DNA of 64,000 nt. It comes from Marinimicrobium sp050113635 (GTDB lineage Bacteria; Pseudomonadota; Gammaproteobacteria; Pseudomonadales; Cellvibrionaceae). This document shows positions 15,889 through 24,303 of the stretch, one piece after another. The position numbers were made by a program, and so were the translations under genes. The notes beneath the pieces were generated by a model that worked only from the letters and a program-made list of their open reading frames with translations, was not told where the DNA came from and made no database searches. How positions within the stretch are numbered: position 1 is the stretch's first letter; every line of letters starts with the position of its first letter. The stretch is from positions 315,876 to 379,875 of the forward strand of contig NZ_JBNJLT010000004.1 in NCBI RefSeq assembly GCF_050113635.1. Direction: 5' to 3'.

Positions 15889-17220
15889 TCAATACGTGGC
15901 GCGCTTTTGATGGGTGGTGCGGTGATCCCCGCCCAGTTGTGCAACAGTCGTGGAGACTTCGCGGGCACCTTTCCCGATTTCCTCAATAACAGTTACCGTT
16001 TCCCGGTTCATCTGATCGCCCCGCGCGACGGCTTCGGAAACGCTGTCGATCTGTACCGTCATGCGCTGAGTCAGTTCCCGGTTATTTCGAACGAGGTCGT
16101 CTATTTCGCCAGTGGACTGAGTGGTGCGTAGAGCCAGCTGTCGCACTTCGTCGGCCACCACAGAAAAACCCCGGCCCGAATCCCCCGCCCGTGCGGCTTC
16201 AATGGCAGCATTAAGGGCGAGCAGGTTGGTTTGTTCGGCGATGGCATTGATGGTGGAAACAATGGAGGCAATATTCTGAGACTGTTCTGTCAATGTTTTG
16301 GTCAGGGCGACCGTGTTGGCCACCCGCTCGTTAATGTCGGTGAAATTTTGCAGCGATTGTGTCAGTAGCTTCACACCCTCTTCAGAAACGTTATGCGTTT
16401 TCAGGGCGGTATCGCGAGCCAGTTCCGCCGCCTGAGCCACTCGTTGTTCCTGCGCCATCTGCTCGGTAATATTGGCCGCGAACTTGATTACTTTATAAAC
16501 CGTTCCCTGATCGTTGAGGACGGGGTTATAGCTGGCTTCCAGCCAAATAATGTCGCCTTGGGCATTACGCCGCTCGAACCGACCGGTTTTGAACTCCCCT
16601 CTGGCCAGGGTTGTCCAGAAGTCTGGATGGCGCTGATAGAAATCTTCCAAACAGAGAATTTTGTGGTGTTTGCCCTGCAGGCTCTCCAGTGAGTAACCCA
16701 CCGTTTGCAGAAACAGCGGGTTCGCCGTGAGTATGGTGCCGTCCGGGGTGAATTCGATAATGGCCTGTGAGCAGTCCAGGGCGGCGGCCACGGCGGCGTG
16801 CTCGTTCAGGCGTTGCCAGCCGGAGGTGATGTCTGAGGCGATAGCCACCACTCGAGTGACCTTGCCCTGCTGTTGAACAGGAAAGTAGAGAGTGTGCAGC
16901 CAGAACCGATCTCCGGTTGCGTTTATGTGCTCGATGGTGTCATTGACGCTTTGTCCGCTGCGCAGCGCTTTCCACAATCTGTCGTAGGACGGGCTGTGCG
17001 CGTAATCACGAGCGCATAATAGTCGGTAAGGCTGCCCCACGAGTTGTTCACTCCGGTGGCCGGTGATAGCCAGAAACGGGTCGTTGACTTCGGCCACGGT
17101 GCCCTCGGGCAGCAACTCAATACACGGCACATGGGTTTTTAACGCAGAGAGCCAGGCCTGCTGTATTTCATGCGTTTGGCTTAGCTCTCGCCATTGTTGT
17201 TTCAGAGTGCGATTAAACAT
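15889..17220 (-). CDS. Soluble PAS-PAS methyl-accepting chemotaxis transducer (BdlA/Aer2-like layout)
   Basis: The product has 443 residues and no membrane segment. Two PAS domains (about 35-150 and 155-275, each ending in a PAC-like Asp-Ile-Thr or Asn-Ile-Thr-Glu) are followed by a compact MCP signalling domain. The hairpin tip Ile-Ala-Glu-Gln-Thr-Asn-Leu-Leu-Ala-Leu-Asn-Ala-Ala-Ile-Glu-Ala is perfectly conserved, so it should contact CheA/CheW. Start at 17220 is chosen because AAGGT lies just upstream. PAS domains of this type often carry haem or flavin, so it may sense oxygen or redox state. Lying between two chitinolytic genes, it may couple motility or biofilm state to chitin use (inference). 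Confidence 0.88.
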   Translation of the reverse strand: MFNRTLKQQWRELSQTHEIQQAWLSALKTHVPCIELLPEGTVAEVNDPFLAITGHRSEQLVGQPYRLLCARDYAHSPSYDRLWKALRSGQSVNDTIEHINATGDRFWLHTLYFPVQQQGKVTRVVAIASDITSGWQRLNEHAAVAAALDCSQAIIEFTPDGTILTANPLFLQTVGYSLESLQGKHHKILCLEDFYQRHPDFWTTLARGEFKTGRFERRNAQGDIIWLEASYNPVLNDQGTVYKVIKFAANITEQMAQEQRVAQAAELARDTALKTHNVSEEGVKLLTQSLQNFTDINERVANTVALTKTLTEQSQNIASIVSTINAIAEQTNLLALNAAIEAARAGDSGRGFSVVADEVRQLALRTTQSTGEIDDLVRNNRELTQRMTVQIDSVSEAVARGDQMNRETVTVIEEIGKGAREVSTTVAQLGGDHRTTHQKRATY

Positions 17221-17461
17221 AGATACCTTGAACGATAAAGAGATAAAAACAAGGCACATCGAAGCGAGATCGGGGCCGGTTGTCGTACGGAACGGCGCGG
17301 TGAATCCGGCCGAAAGGTCCATGTGGTGCCGGTACGGGAACGGCTCACAATGTTGATTAATACGTCGTTTTAGCGGGTATGGATCATGGGGTGTGATCGG
17401 GGCGGGTTTGTATAAGTGTGATCCCAGTCCTATTTTCCTCTCGTTTCTCACCTTTTGTTTT

Positions 17462-17473
17462 GACAACGTTGTC
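17462..17473. promoter_or_regulatory. Perfect 12-bp palindrome GACAACGTTGTC, LacI-type operator candidate
   Basis: The sequence reads the same on both strands and lies 204 bp before the GH19 chitinase start and 241 bp before the divergent chemotaxis gene. The CG-centred palindrome is typical of LacI-family operators. An identical copy occurs at 56859-56870. Confidence 0.5.
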
Positions 17474-17676
17474 CAGTGCGTCTAGCTTTTCGTTGTAGCA
17501 TTGAAAAATGTGGGGCGATTGTTGTGGTCCCCGTGTCCTATTTTTCATCCTGTAGAGCCGTACACCCTCGCGGCGTTTTAGCCGTGATTCCACGATCCGC
17601 TGCAGTATCGCGGTGCGAACAGCCCGTTCAGGGCAACGTATGCATTGGCAACCAAAACAACTCAAAGGATCCTATT

Positions 17677-18804
17677 ATGAATTACACAAAAATGATGGCG
17701 GGGTTTGTCCTGCTGTTGCTGTCCTCGGCGCACGCGCTGGCTTATGACTGCTCCGGTGTTCCTCAGTATTCAGATGGCAGCGCCTACAGTAACGGCGCGA
17801 TTGTCCGGAACAATGGCTCGGCGTTCGAGTGCACGGTGGGCGGCTGGTGTTCGGTCGGTGGCCCCTATGCCCCGGGCGATGGCTGGGCCTGGGGGGATGC
17901 CTGGAATGGCCTGGGTGCTTGTGACGGTTCACCCGGTGGGCCATCGAGTTCAAGCTCCAGTTCCAGCAGTTCCTCGACGCCAGGAGCGGGTAACGGTTCC
18001 TGCCCGGCGTGGTCGTCCAGTAATACGTATTATGCGGGCGATGTGGTGGAATACGGCGGGTATTACTATATCGCCGAGCACGATAATCCGGGTTATGACC
18101 CGACCATCAGCACCTGGTTCTGGGAGCCGATTGCCTCCTGTCCCGGCGGCAGCAGTAGCAGTAGCTCTTCGTCCTCAACGGGTAATGGCTTTTCCGCGAT
18201 TGTGAGCCAGGCCCAGTTCAATCAGATGTTTCCCAATCGCAACAGCTTCTACACCTACAATGGACTGGTGAATGCCGCAGCGACCTTCCCTGGCTTTGCG
18301 AATACCGGTGATCTGACCACTCGCAAGCGGGAGGCGGCTGCTGCGTTGGCGAACTTTTCCCACGAAACCGGAGGGCTGGTCTACATCAATGAAATTGCCC
18401 AGGGTGAATACTGCTCGGGCGGGGCAACGCCCTGCGGTGTGTGCGCACCGGGTAAACGCTATTATGGTCGCGGCCCGATTCAGTTGAGCTGGAATTACAA
18501 CTACTGCGCGGCGGGTCAGGCACTGGGGCTGGATCTGTGGGCCAACCCGGATCAGGTCGCCAATAATGCGACGACCGCCTGGCGTACCGCGCTGTGGTTC
18601 TGGATGACCCAAAACGGTGCGGGCTATCGGCCGGCACACAGTTCAATGGTTAATGGGTTTGGCTTTGGGGAAACCATCCGCACCATTAACGGATCGCTGG
18701 AGTGCAATGGCGGTAATCCGGGGCAGGTGCAAAGCCGCATCAATACCTATAGTTCGTTCGTTCAGATTCTTGGGACGACCACGGGCAGTAATCTGGGTTG
18801 CTAG
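17677..18804 (+). CDS. Secreted GH19 chitinase with two chitin-binding modules
   Basis: The product has 375 residues: signal peptide (about 1-22), a first carbohydrate-binding module rich in Trp/Tyr (about 24-86), a polyserine linker, a second CBM5/12 module (about 106-152), another serine linker and a GH19 domain (about 170-373). The catalytic pair is visible as E230 in Ser-His-Glu-Thr-Gly-Gly and E239 in Asn-Glu-Ile, with the spacing of Streptomyces-type GH19 enzymes; Tyr-Tyr-Gly-Arg-Gly-Pro-Ile-Gln-Leu-Ser is the family signature. Start at 17677 gives the signal peptide at once and has AAAGGA upstream. It hydrolyses chitin outside the cell with inversion. Confidence 0.94.
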   Translation: MNYTKMMAGFVLLLLSSAHALAYDCSGVPQYSDGSAYSNGAIVRNNGSAFECTVGGWCSVGGPYAPGDGWAWGDAWNGLGACDGSPGGPSSSSSSSSSSSTPGAGNGSCPAWSSSNTYYAGDVVEYGGYYYIAEHDNPGYDPTISTWFWEPIASCPGGSSSSSSSSSTGNGFSAIVSQAQFNQMFPNRNSFYTYNGLVNAAATFPGFANTGDLTTRKREAAAALANFSHETGGLVYINEIAQGEYCSGGATPCGVCAPGKRYYGRGPIQLSWNYNYCAAGQALGLDLWANPDQVANNATTAWRTALWFWMTQNGAGYRPAHSSMVNGFGFGETIRTINGSLECNGGNPGQVQSRINTYSSFVQILGTTTGSNLGC

Positions 18805-18820
18805 TCAGGGCGTTAGCCTG

Positions 18821-18856
18821 AAAAACCCGCGCTTTGTCCAAAGCGCGGGTTTTTTG
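18821..18856. terminator. Intrinsic terminator after chitinase
   Basis: AACCCGCGCTTT (18823-18834) pairs with AAAGCGCGGGTT (18840-18851), with a T-run after it and an A-run before it, so it can serve the chitinase and the convergent gene. Confidence 0.88.
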
Positions 18857-18866
18857 TCTTCACGCT

Positions 18867-19319
18867 TCACTCTGCAGCGATGGAGAGCGTACCTTGCGAG
18901 TCGGCGACCCACACGTAGCGCTTGTTCTCCAGGGCGTGAACGTCACAGTGGAAGGTGGCGCAGTCAGCGTGCGCGTCGATAATTCGTGCGGTCACCAGCA
19001 GGGTGTTGCCGGGGATGGCCCGGTGGGAGCGCAGTTCGCTTTCTACGAGTTCGCACTGGCCCAGTACGGGCTGGGCGGCCAGGCGAGCCGCGTGATCCAC
19101 GATGCAGCCGAGTGCGCCGCCGAGCACGTTGCCGGAGCCCGGGTTGGGGTGGCGCCACTTCAGACTCAGGGTAACGCTCAGGTTACCTACGTCCAGGACT
19201 TTGACGGTAAAAAGCGAGCGCACCGGGTGGTAGCGGGTCAACTCGTCCAAGGGGAGTTGAGAAGGTAACGTTGCTTCGGGTTGTGTCTCGATATGTGCTT
19301 GAGCAGTTATTATTCTCAT
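18867..19319 (-). CDS. Hotdog-fold thioesterase-like protein (PaaI/DUF4442 type)
   Basis: The product has 150 residues without signal peptide. A central Gly-Asn-Val-Leu-Gly-Gly-Ala-Leu-Gly-Cys-Ile-Val-Asp-His-Ala-Ala resembles the helix of hotdog-fold thioesterases, where Asn and Asp positions act on acyl-CoA. The C-terminal strands (Asp-Cys-Ala-Thr-Phe-His-Cys-Asp-Val) fit the same fold. The substrate is unknown; assignment rests on this motif and length. Confidence 0.55.
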   Translation of the reverse strand: MRIITAQAHIETQPEATLPSQLPLDELTRYHPVRSLFTVKVLDVGNLSVTLSLKWRHPNPGSGNVLGGALGCIVDHAARLAAQPVLGQCELVESELRSHRAIPGNTLLVTARIIDAHADCATFHCDVHALENKRYVWVADSQGTLSIAAE

Positions 19320-19515
19320 GACAGGCCTCTGTGTTGCCAGTGAACCAGCGGGTTGAGCTAATCTGTGTCCAGATTATGCAAATCGGGGCCTGCGTGTTAT
19401 CGCTTTTCTAAAAAAGCTTTGTGGTTGACGAAAACTGTTAGTTTTTTTGTAAAAAGTTGAAGCGTGGGAGAGCACTTCCAAAGCCCTTTCATCGGCCTCA
19501 GGGGTGCGTTAGTGC

Positions 19516-20685
19516 TTACTTGCTATGAAGCGACGCTTTGTCATAGATTCCTTTAAAAGCCTTGGGGGTGCAGCCGTATTCGTCCTTAAACAGCTTGTTG
19601 AAATAGGAGACATTCTTATACCCGACCGAGTACGCAATTTCGGCGACATTGGTCCCGCTGACTTCCACCAGCAGGCGGGCCGCTTCGGTCAAACGGATTT
19701 TGTTCAAGTAGCCGGAGAAGGTAAACCCCAGTTCGGCTTTTAAAATGTCGTTGATCTTGGTGCGGCTGATGCCCACGGCGCTGACCATGGTATCCAGCGT
19801 TAATTCCGGGTTGGCGTACTCGGTGGCCATGTAGTGGAGAATTGTCCCTTTGTCTTTATCCCGGCGTGGCTCCACGGAGATCTGCTGGTAGGCAACCAGG
19901 GGCCTGTCCTGTTGTATCTTGTCCCGCAGGTCGTGGATGAGCGCCCGCGTGTGCTGGCGGAAGAGCCAGATGCCAGCCAGCCCCCACATCAGCAGCAAAG
20001 TCCCTACCAGCAGGTACACATAGCGCCAGTCCCGTCCGGTCAATTGCAGGCTGGTGATCTGGATGCGTGTGGGCTGGTTCATCGGGCTCTGGTAGGAGGA
20101 GGCAAACAGTAGCCGGGGCACCTGATCCCGCCGATAATCCCGCATGGAAATCTTGAGGTCGAACATGTCAATCCACCACCGCGGTACTTCCAGGCGGGTC
20201 AGGTCCAGAGAAATGCGACGCCACTGATCATCACAGGAAAAAAAGGTGATAGGCCCGCGGTAGGTGACATACTCGTCCGGCTTGGTAATGGTGTCGTCGA
20301 CGGTGTAAAGGGTAAAGTTGAGGATGTTGGCCGGGCTGCACTTGACGTTGAAGGTCATGCCGCTGAAGCGGGTCAGGTCCACCAGGCGCCGTTCGCCGTT
20401 TTCGTCGTGGAACAGCAGGGAAACTGACGCATAAGGTGTTTCAACGACATCGGACACGTTCATTTCCACATCCAGGCTGAAACGTTCATCCAGTAATTTG
20501 ATGGTGGACTGACCTTCAAAGTGATTATCCGTTTCGGTCAGTGCGTGCCACGGCAGCCCACTTTCATCCTGGGGGAGCAGGGGCAGTTCCAGGAAGGTTC
20601 GGTCAAACGCCAGGTAGGCGGCCGCGAGGCTCAGGATAATCAACCCGGCCGTCAACAGGGCGGCTTTTTTGTAGAAGCTCAGCAT
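19516..20685 (-). CDS. Membrane-anchored AraC-family regulator with extracytoplasmic sensor domain
   Basis: The product has 389 residues. One membrane helix (about 7-27) is followed by a roughly 200-residue periplasmic region, a second helix (about 243-262) and a C-terminal AraC DNA-binding domain (about 290-385) with Gly-Ile-Ser-Arg-Thr-Lys-Ile and Ile-Ala-Tyr-Ser-Val-Gly-Tyr-Lys-Asn-Val-Ser-Tyr-Phe. The layout resembles hybrid one-component sensors that read a periplasmic signal. ATG at 20685 is taken over a TTG at 20748. It is divergent from an MFS transporter 246 bp away, a plausible target. The sensor domain, rich in aromatic strands, was not recognised. Confidence 0.85.
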   Translation of the reverse strand: MLSFYKKAALLTAGLIILSLAAAYLAFDRTFLELPLLPQDESGLPWHALTETDNHFEGQSTIKLLDERFSLDVEMNVSDVVETPYASVSLLFHDENGERRLVDLTRFSGMTFNVKCSPANILNFTLYTVDDTITKPDEYVTYRGPITFFSCDDQWRRISLDLTRLEVPRWWIDMFDLKISMRDYRRDQVPRLLFASSYQSPMNQPTRIQITSLQLTGRDWRYVYLLVGTLLLMWGLAGIWLFRQHTRALIHDLRDKIQQDRPLVAYQQISVEPRRDKDKGTILHYMATEYANPELTLDTMVSAVGISRTKINDILKAELGFTFSGYLNKIRLTEAARLLVEVSGTNVAEIAYSVGYKNVSYFNKLFKDEYGCTPKAFKGIYDKASLHSK

Positions 20686-20931
20686 TGGACAGTGTGCGGG
20701 CCTTGTTATCGGGAGTGATCGGCTCGAGCGCTTATTATTTCCCGGCAAAGCAACAGCGTCAATGACAATCTCCGACGGTGCATGCTCCCGCCGTACATGT
20801 TTTGCGCTAAATGGCTTGCATTACCTGGGATGCATTACAATGCCGCGGCGATGGCGTGCAGGGAACAGGGATACGTCGGTTGCGCTGAGCCTGTCACCCC
20901 CTCTTTTTGTGCAGTTTGAGGAACGCCGGTT

Positions 20932-22134
20932 ATGTCTCCCTCTATGTCTCCTTCCCATGGAAATCCCGCTCTGCGAGCGATGCCCTGGGCTGCCGTTCTG
21001 GCCGGTCTGTGCGCCAGTCTGGTGGGAATTGGTCTGGCGCGATTTGCCTACACTCCCCTCCTGACGCCGCTGATTGACGAAGGGTGGTTTGCGGCAGATC
21101 AGGTGGTTTATCTGAGTGCGGCCAACCTGGGCGGGTATTTGCTGGGCGCAGTGCTGGCCCGGGCTGTGGGGCGACGCTTTGGGCCGGTGCGGGTACTCAA
21201 AGTGACGATGTTGCTCACGGCACTTTCGTTTTTTGCGTGCGCCTTTCCGCTGTCGAACAGCTGGTTTTTCTTGTGGCGCCTGCTTTCCGGGGTGACCGGT
21301 GGGATCATTATGATTCTGGTAGCCGCTACGCTAATGCCGCATATTCCGCCCCGACGTCGTGGCCTGGCCAGCGGAGCGATCTTTCTTGGCCTGGGCCTGG
21401 GCATTGCCGGCTCCGGTACGCTGGTGCCGTTGTTGTTGCACTGGGGGCTGCAAGCCACGTGGTTGGGGCTGGGTGCAGTGGCGCTGGCACTGGTGGGGCT
21501 GAGCTGGTCCGGGTGGCCTCGCGAGGGCGGGCTACCGGCCTCTCCCCCGCCGGTCACGGCGATACCGGCCAAGCCCGGAAAAGCGTTAACCGTGCTTTAT
21601 ATCCAGTACGGCCTGATGGCGGTGGGGCTCGTGCCCGCCATGATGTTTCTCGCGGACTTTGTGGCCCGGGGGCTTGGGCAGGGGGTCCACATCGGCTCAA
21701 TGTTCTGGGTGTTATACGGTGGGGGTGCCCTACTGGGTCCGATGCTGTATGGCCAGCTGGGCGATAAGCTCGGCACCGGACGCGCCTTGCGCTGGCTGGT
21801 GGCCGTTCAGGCGCTGATGCTGGGAACGTTGCTGTTGACGCATTCTCTCTGGTGGGTGGCGGTGGTCAGCGTGGTGCTTGGCACCTTTCCGCCGGGTATG
21901 GTGCCTCTGGTGCTGAATCGTGTGCACGATTTATTGCCGGGAGACCACGGAGCCCAAGCAGCGGCCTGGAGCCGGGCCACGGCGACGTTTGCGCTGCTCC
22001 AGGCGTTGGCGGGGTATGGCTATTCGTTTTTGTTTACGGCGTCCGGGAACAATTACTGGCTACTGTTTGCCTGTAGCAGCGGCGCCCTGGTCGGTGCATT
22101 GGCCGTGGAGGCGGCGAGCCTTCTGAAGCGGTAA
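20932..22134 (+). CDS. YbfB/YjiJ-family MFS transporter
   Basis: The product has 400 residues with about twelve membrane helices. The N-terminus reads Leu-Val-Gly-Ile-Gly-Leu-Ala-Arg-Phe-Ala-Tyr-Thr-Pro-Leu-Leu, which is characteristic of the YbfB/YjiJ branch of the major facilitator superfamily, followed by Ala-Asn-Leu-Gly-Gly-Tyr-Leu-Leu-Gly. Members are uncharacterised or sugar-efflux-like. Starts at 20932 or 20944 are both ATG; translation from either retains the first helix. It may be controlled by the divergent AraC-type regulator. Confidence 0.85.
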   Translation: MSPSMSPSHGNPALRAMPWAAVLAGLCASLVGIGLARFAYTPLLTPLIDEGWFAADQVVYLSAANLGGYLLGAVLARAVGRRFGPVRVLKVTMLLTALSFFACAFPLSNSWFFLWRLLSGVTGGIIMILVAATLMPHIPPRRRGLASGAIFLGLGLGIAGSGTLVPLLLHWGLQATWLGLGAVALALVGLSWSGWPREGGLPASPPPVTAIPAKPGKALTVLYIQYGLMAVGLVPAMMFLADFVARGLGQGVHIGSMFWVLYGGGALLGPMLYGQLGDKLGTGRALRWLVAVQALMLGTLLLTHSLWWVAVVSVVLGTFPPGMVPLVLNRVHDLLPGDHGAQAAAWSRATATFALLQALAGYGYSFLFTASGNNYWLLFACSSGALVGALAVEAASLLKR

Positions 22135-22163
22135 GCCTTCTTCAACGGTAAGTTTGACTGAGG

Positions 22164-22385
22164 TCAAAACGCAGGTGGCAGTTGGTCCAGCATTTCCCGG
22201 CGGGAGTGAATAAGCTCCTTGTAGGTTTGCATCATGCCGAAGTCCACCGGCTGTTCACTGCCTTTCAGGGCGTTCAGCTGGCGCTCGAAGCGGGTGATTT
22301 CCCCGAGCAGCTTCTCTCTCAACGGGCCGGTTTTCTCGAAGTTGGTGTCAACGTGATTGCCGGGAATAAACGTGGTGCGGCTCAT
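22164..22385 (-). CDS. Small conserved-looking cytoplasmic protein, unknown function
   Basis: The product has 73 residues and is not recognised. A good ribosome site (AAGGAGAT) lies 5 bp before the ATG, which supports a real gene. It is helical and charged (segments around 15-45 and 48-70) with no signal peptide or membrane segment. It is convergent with the MFS gene, separated by 29 bp. Confidence 0.65.
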   Translation of the reverse strand: MSRTTFIPGNHVDTNFEKTGPLREKLLGEITRFERQLNALKGSEQPVDFGMMQTYKELIHSRREMLDQLPPAF

Positions 22386-22574
22386 AACGATCTCCTTGCG
22401 TAATGGCTTACCTGGGGTGGCTTAAGTGGTCGCTATCTTGGGAGCGCCCGCTTACTTGGTGGACTCCCGCTTAGGATAGTTCACTTTTATCCGGTTTCTT
22501 CATGGATTTTTAGACTGTTTGGTTACCAGGAAGCGGGGCTAAAGACCGTCATGACCGCGGTGGGTTATAAGACC

Positions 22575-23132
22575 TCAACCGTGCCGCTCCAGCCAGGCCC
22601 GCGCGTAAAAAAGCGCGGCGATGGTGCGGCCTTCGCACACCTCGTCCATGGCGGTCAGGCTCAGCAGGTCGTCAAAATCCATGGGAACCACTTCGATAGG
22701 TTCGGGCTCGTCGCCTTCCAGCCGCTCGGGGTATAACCCTCGGGCCAGCACCACGTGAATGCCGTGCTCCATGTAGGCCGGCGACAGGTGTATATGTTTG
22801 AGCAGTTGCAGATCCCGGGCGCCGTAACCAATTTCCTCTTTCAGTTCGCGATCGGCGGCTTCCAGCAGGGTTTCCCCCCGATCCACGGCGCCTTTGGGCA
22901 GGCCGAGGTGGTAATCGTGAATGCCGGCCGCGTACTCGCGAATCATCACGACGCGCCCGTCATCCAAGACCGGCACCATCAGCACCGCACCGGGGCCACC
23001 GGCGCAGAGTTTTTCGTACACACGCTCCTCGCCGTTGCTGAAGCGCAACAGCAGTTCATCGGTGCGGAACAGTCGACTGCGAGCCACGGTGTGCTGCTTT
23101 AATATCTCGGGCTTTCTGGGCATACTGGGCAT
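22575..23132 (-). CDS. nudE: ADP compounds hydrolase NudE
   Basis: The product has 185 residues, the length of E. coli NudE (186). The Nudix box is complete: Gly-Ala-Val-Asp-Arg-Gly-Glu followed seven residues later by Arg-Glu-Leu-Lys-Glu-Glu-Ile-Gly-Tyr. NudE hydrolyses ADP-ribose, Ap3A and NADH (known). Start at 23132 is chosen because GGAG lies 5 bp upstream. It is divergent from yrfG by 30 bp; the set nudE, yrfG, hslR, hslO is conserved in enterics. Confidence 0.92.
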   Translation of the reverse strand: MPSMPRKPEILKQHTVARSRLFRTDELLLRFSNGEERVYEKLCAGGPGAVLMVPVLDDGRVVMIREYAAGIHDYHLGLPKGAVDRGETLLEAADRELKEEIGYGARDLQLLKHIHLSPAYMEHGIHVVLARGLYPERLEGDEPEPIEVVPMDFDDLLSLTAMDEVCEGRTIAALFYARAWLERHG

Positions 23133-23162
23133 TGAACTCCGTGGTAAAGGCTGTTCCCGGCA

Positions 23163-23813
23163 ATGATCAACTGGCAAGCGATCGATACCGTACTTCTGGA
23201 TATGGATGGTACCCTGCTGGACCTCCATTTCGACACCTATTTTTGGCTCGACCATCTCCCCAGGCGTTACGCCGAGATTCATGCACTGGATCAGGCAGCG
23301 GCTCGTGAGGCGTTGCTGGCGCAGATTGACGCCCGGCAGGGGACACTGGAGTGGTATTGCCTGGAGTACTGGTCGCGCTCACTCAGTGTGGACATCCGCG
23401 CTCTAAAAGAGGAAATCCGCTACAAGATCCAGATTCGTCCCCATGTGGAAACCTTTCTGGACCGCTTGCAGGCGCAGGGCAAGCGTCGATTGCTGGTGAC
23501 CAACGCCCACCCGTTGAGCCTGTCCCTCAAGCTGGAAGAAACCGCCATTGATCGCTGGCTCGATGGTATCATTTCCTCCCATGAGTTGAGCGAGCCGAAA
23601 GAGTCCCAGGCGTTCTGGGAACGGCTCAATGAGCGCGAGCCTTTCGACCCCGAACGCACGCTGTTCGTGGACGATACGCCGCGAGTGCTTGAAGCGGCCG
23701 CGCGCTATGGCATCCGCCATCTGCTGTGTATCCACCAGCCGGACAGTCAGGTGGAGCGGTGGATTGACGAATACCCGGCCATTCACCATTTTGATGAGAT
23801 TACACCGTCATAG
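23163..23813 (+). CDS. yrfG: GMP/IMP nucleotidase YrfG (HAD family)
   Basis: The product has 216 residues. The HAD motifs are Asp-Met-Asp-Gly-Thr-Leu (motif I, about 13-18), Leu-Val-Thr-Asn-Ala-His (motif II, about 110), Lys in Glu-Pro-Lys-Glu-Ser (motif III) and Leu-Phe-Val-Asp-Asp-Thr (motif IV, about 167). YrfG-type enzymes dephosphorylate GMP and IMP (known). The gene order with nudE, hslR and hslO supports the name. Its stop abuts the hslR start directly. Confidence 0.9.
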   Translation: MINWQAIDTVLLDMDGTLLDLHFDTYFWLDHLPRRYAEIHALDQAAAREALLAQIDARQGTLEWYCLEYWSRSLSVDIRALKEEIRYKIQIRPHVETFLDRLQAQGKRRLLVTNAHPLSLSLKLEETAIDRWLDGIISSHELSEPKESQAFWERLNEREPFDPERTLFVDDTPRVLEAAARYGIRHLLCIHQPDSQVERWIDEYPAIHHFDEITPS

Positions 23814-24218
23814 ATGAGCACGACGCTGGAAAAAGTCCGTATCGACAAGTGGCTCTGGGCCGCCCGTTTTTTCAAGACCCGCAACCTCGCCAAACAGGCG
23901 ATTGAAGGTGGAAAAGTGCAATGTGAGGGGCAGCGGGTCAAGGCCAGCAAAGACATCACGACCGGTCTGACACTCACGATTCGCCAGGGTTATGACGACA
24001 AAACGGTGGTCGTGAAAGCCCTGTCCGATCAGCGTCGTGGCGCGCCGCAAGCGCAGGCGCTTTACGAGGAAACCGCCGAAAGCCTGGTGAAACGGGAGGA
24101 GCGAGCGGCGCAGCGCAAAGCCGGTGGGCTGGCGGGGCAGTTAATCAGCGATCATCGGCCCAACAAGAAAGAGCGTCGCCAGATTCACCGTTTCCAACGG
24201 CAGCAGCAGGACTCATGA
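23814..24218 (+). CDS. hslR: Heat-shock protein 15 (Hsp15), S4-domain ribosome rescue factor
   Basis: The product has 134 residues. An N-terminal S4 RNA-binding domain shows Arg-Ile-Asp-Lys-Trp-Leu-Trp-Ala-Ala-Arg-Phe-Phe-Lys-Thr-Arg and Ala-Ile-Glu-Gly-Gly-Lys-Val, followed by a basic C-terminal tail. Hsp15 binds free 50S subunits carrying a nascent chain (known). ATG follows the TAG of yrfG with no gap, so translation is coupled. Confidence 0.93.
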   Translation: MSTTLEKVRIDKWLWAARFFKTRNLAKQAIEGGKVQCEGQRVKASKDITTGLTLTIRQGYDDKTVVVKALSDQRRGAPQAQALYEETAESLVKREERAAQRKAGGLAGQLISDHRPNKKERRQIHRFQRQQQDS

Positions 24219-24303
24219 CGAAGGCCGAGCGGGGCTGCCAGGCCTTCTACATCATTCTAGGCTTTCTACATCATTAGTGACTCAACCACCACAGCGAGAT
24301 CCC

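Noticed and set aside
17221..17466. Upstream extension of the PAS chemoreceptor
   Set aside because: The added residues have no PAS similarity and ATG at 17220 has a good ribosome site.
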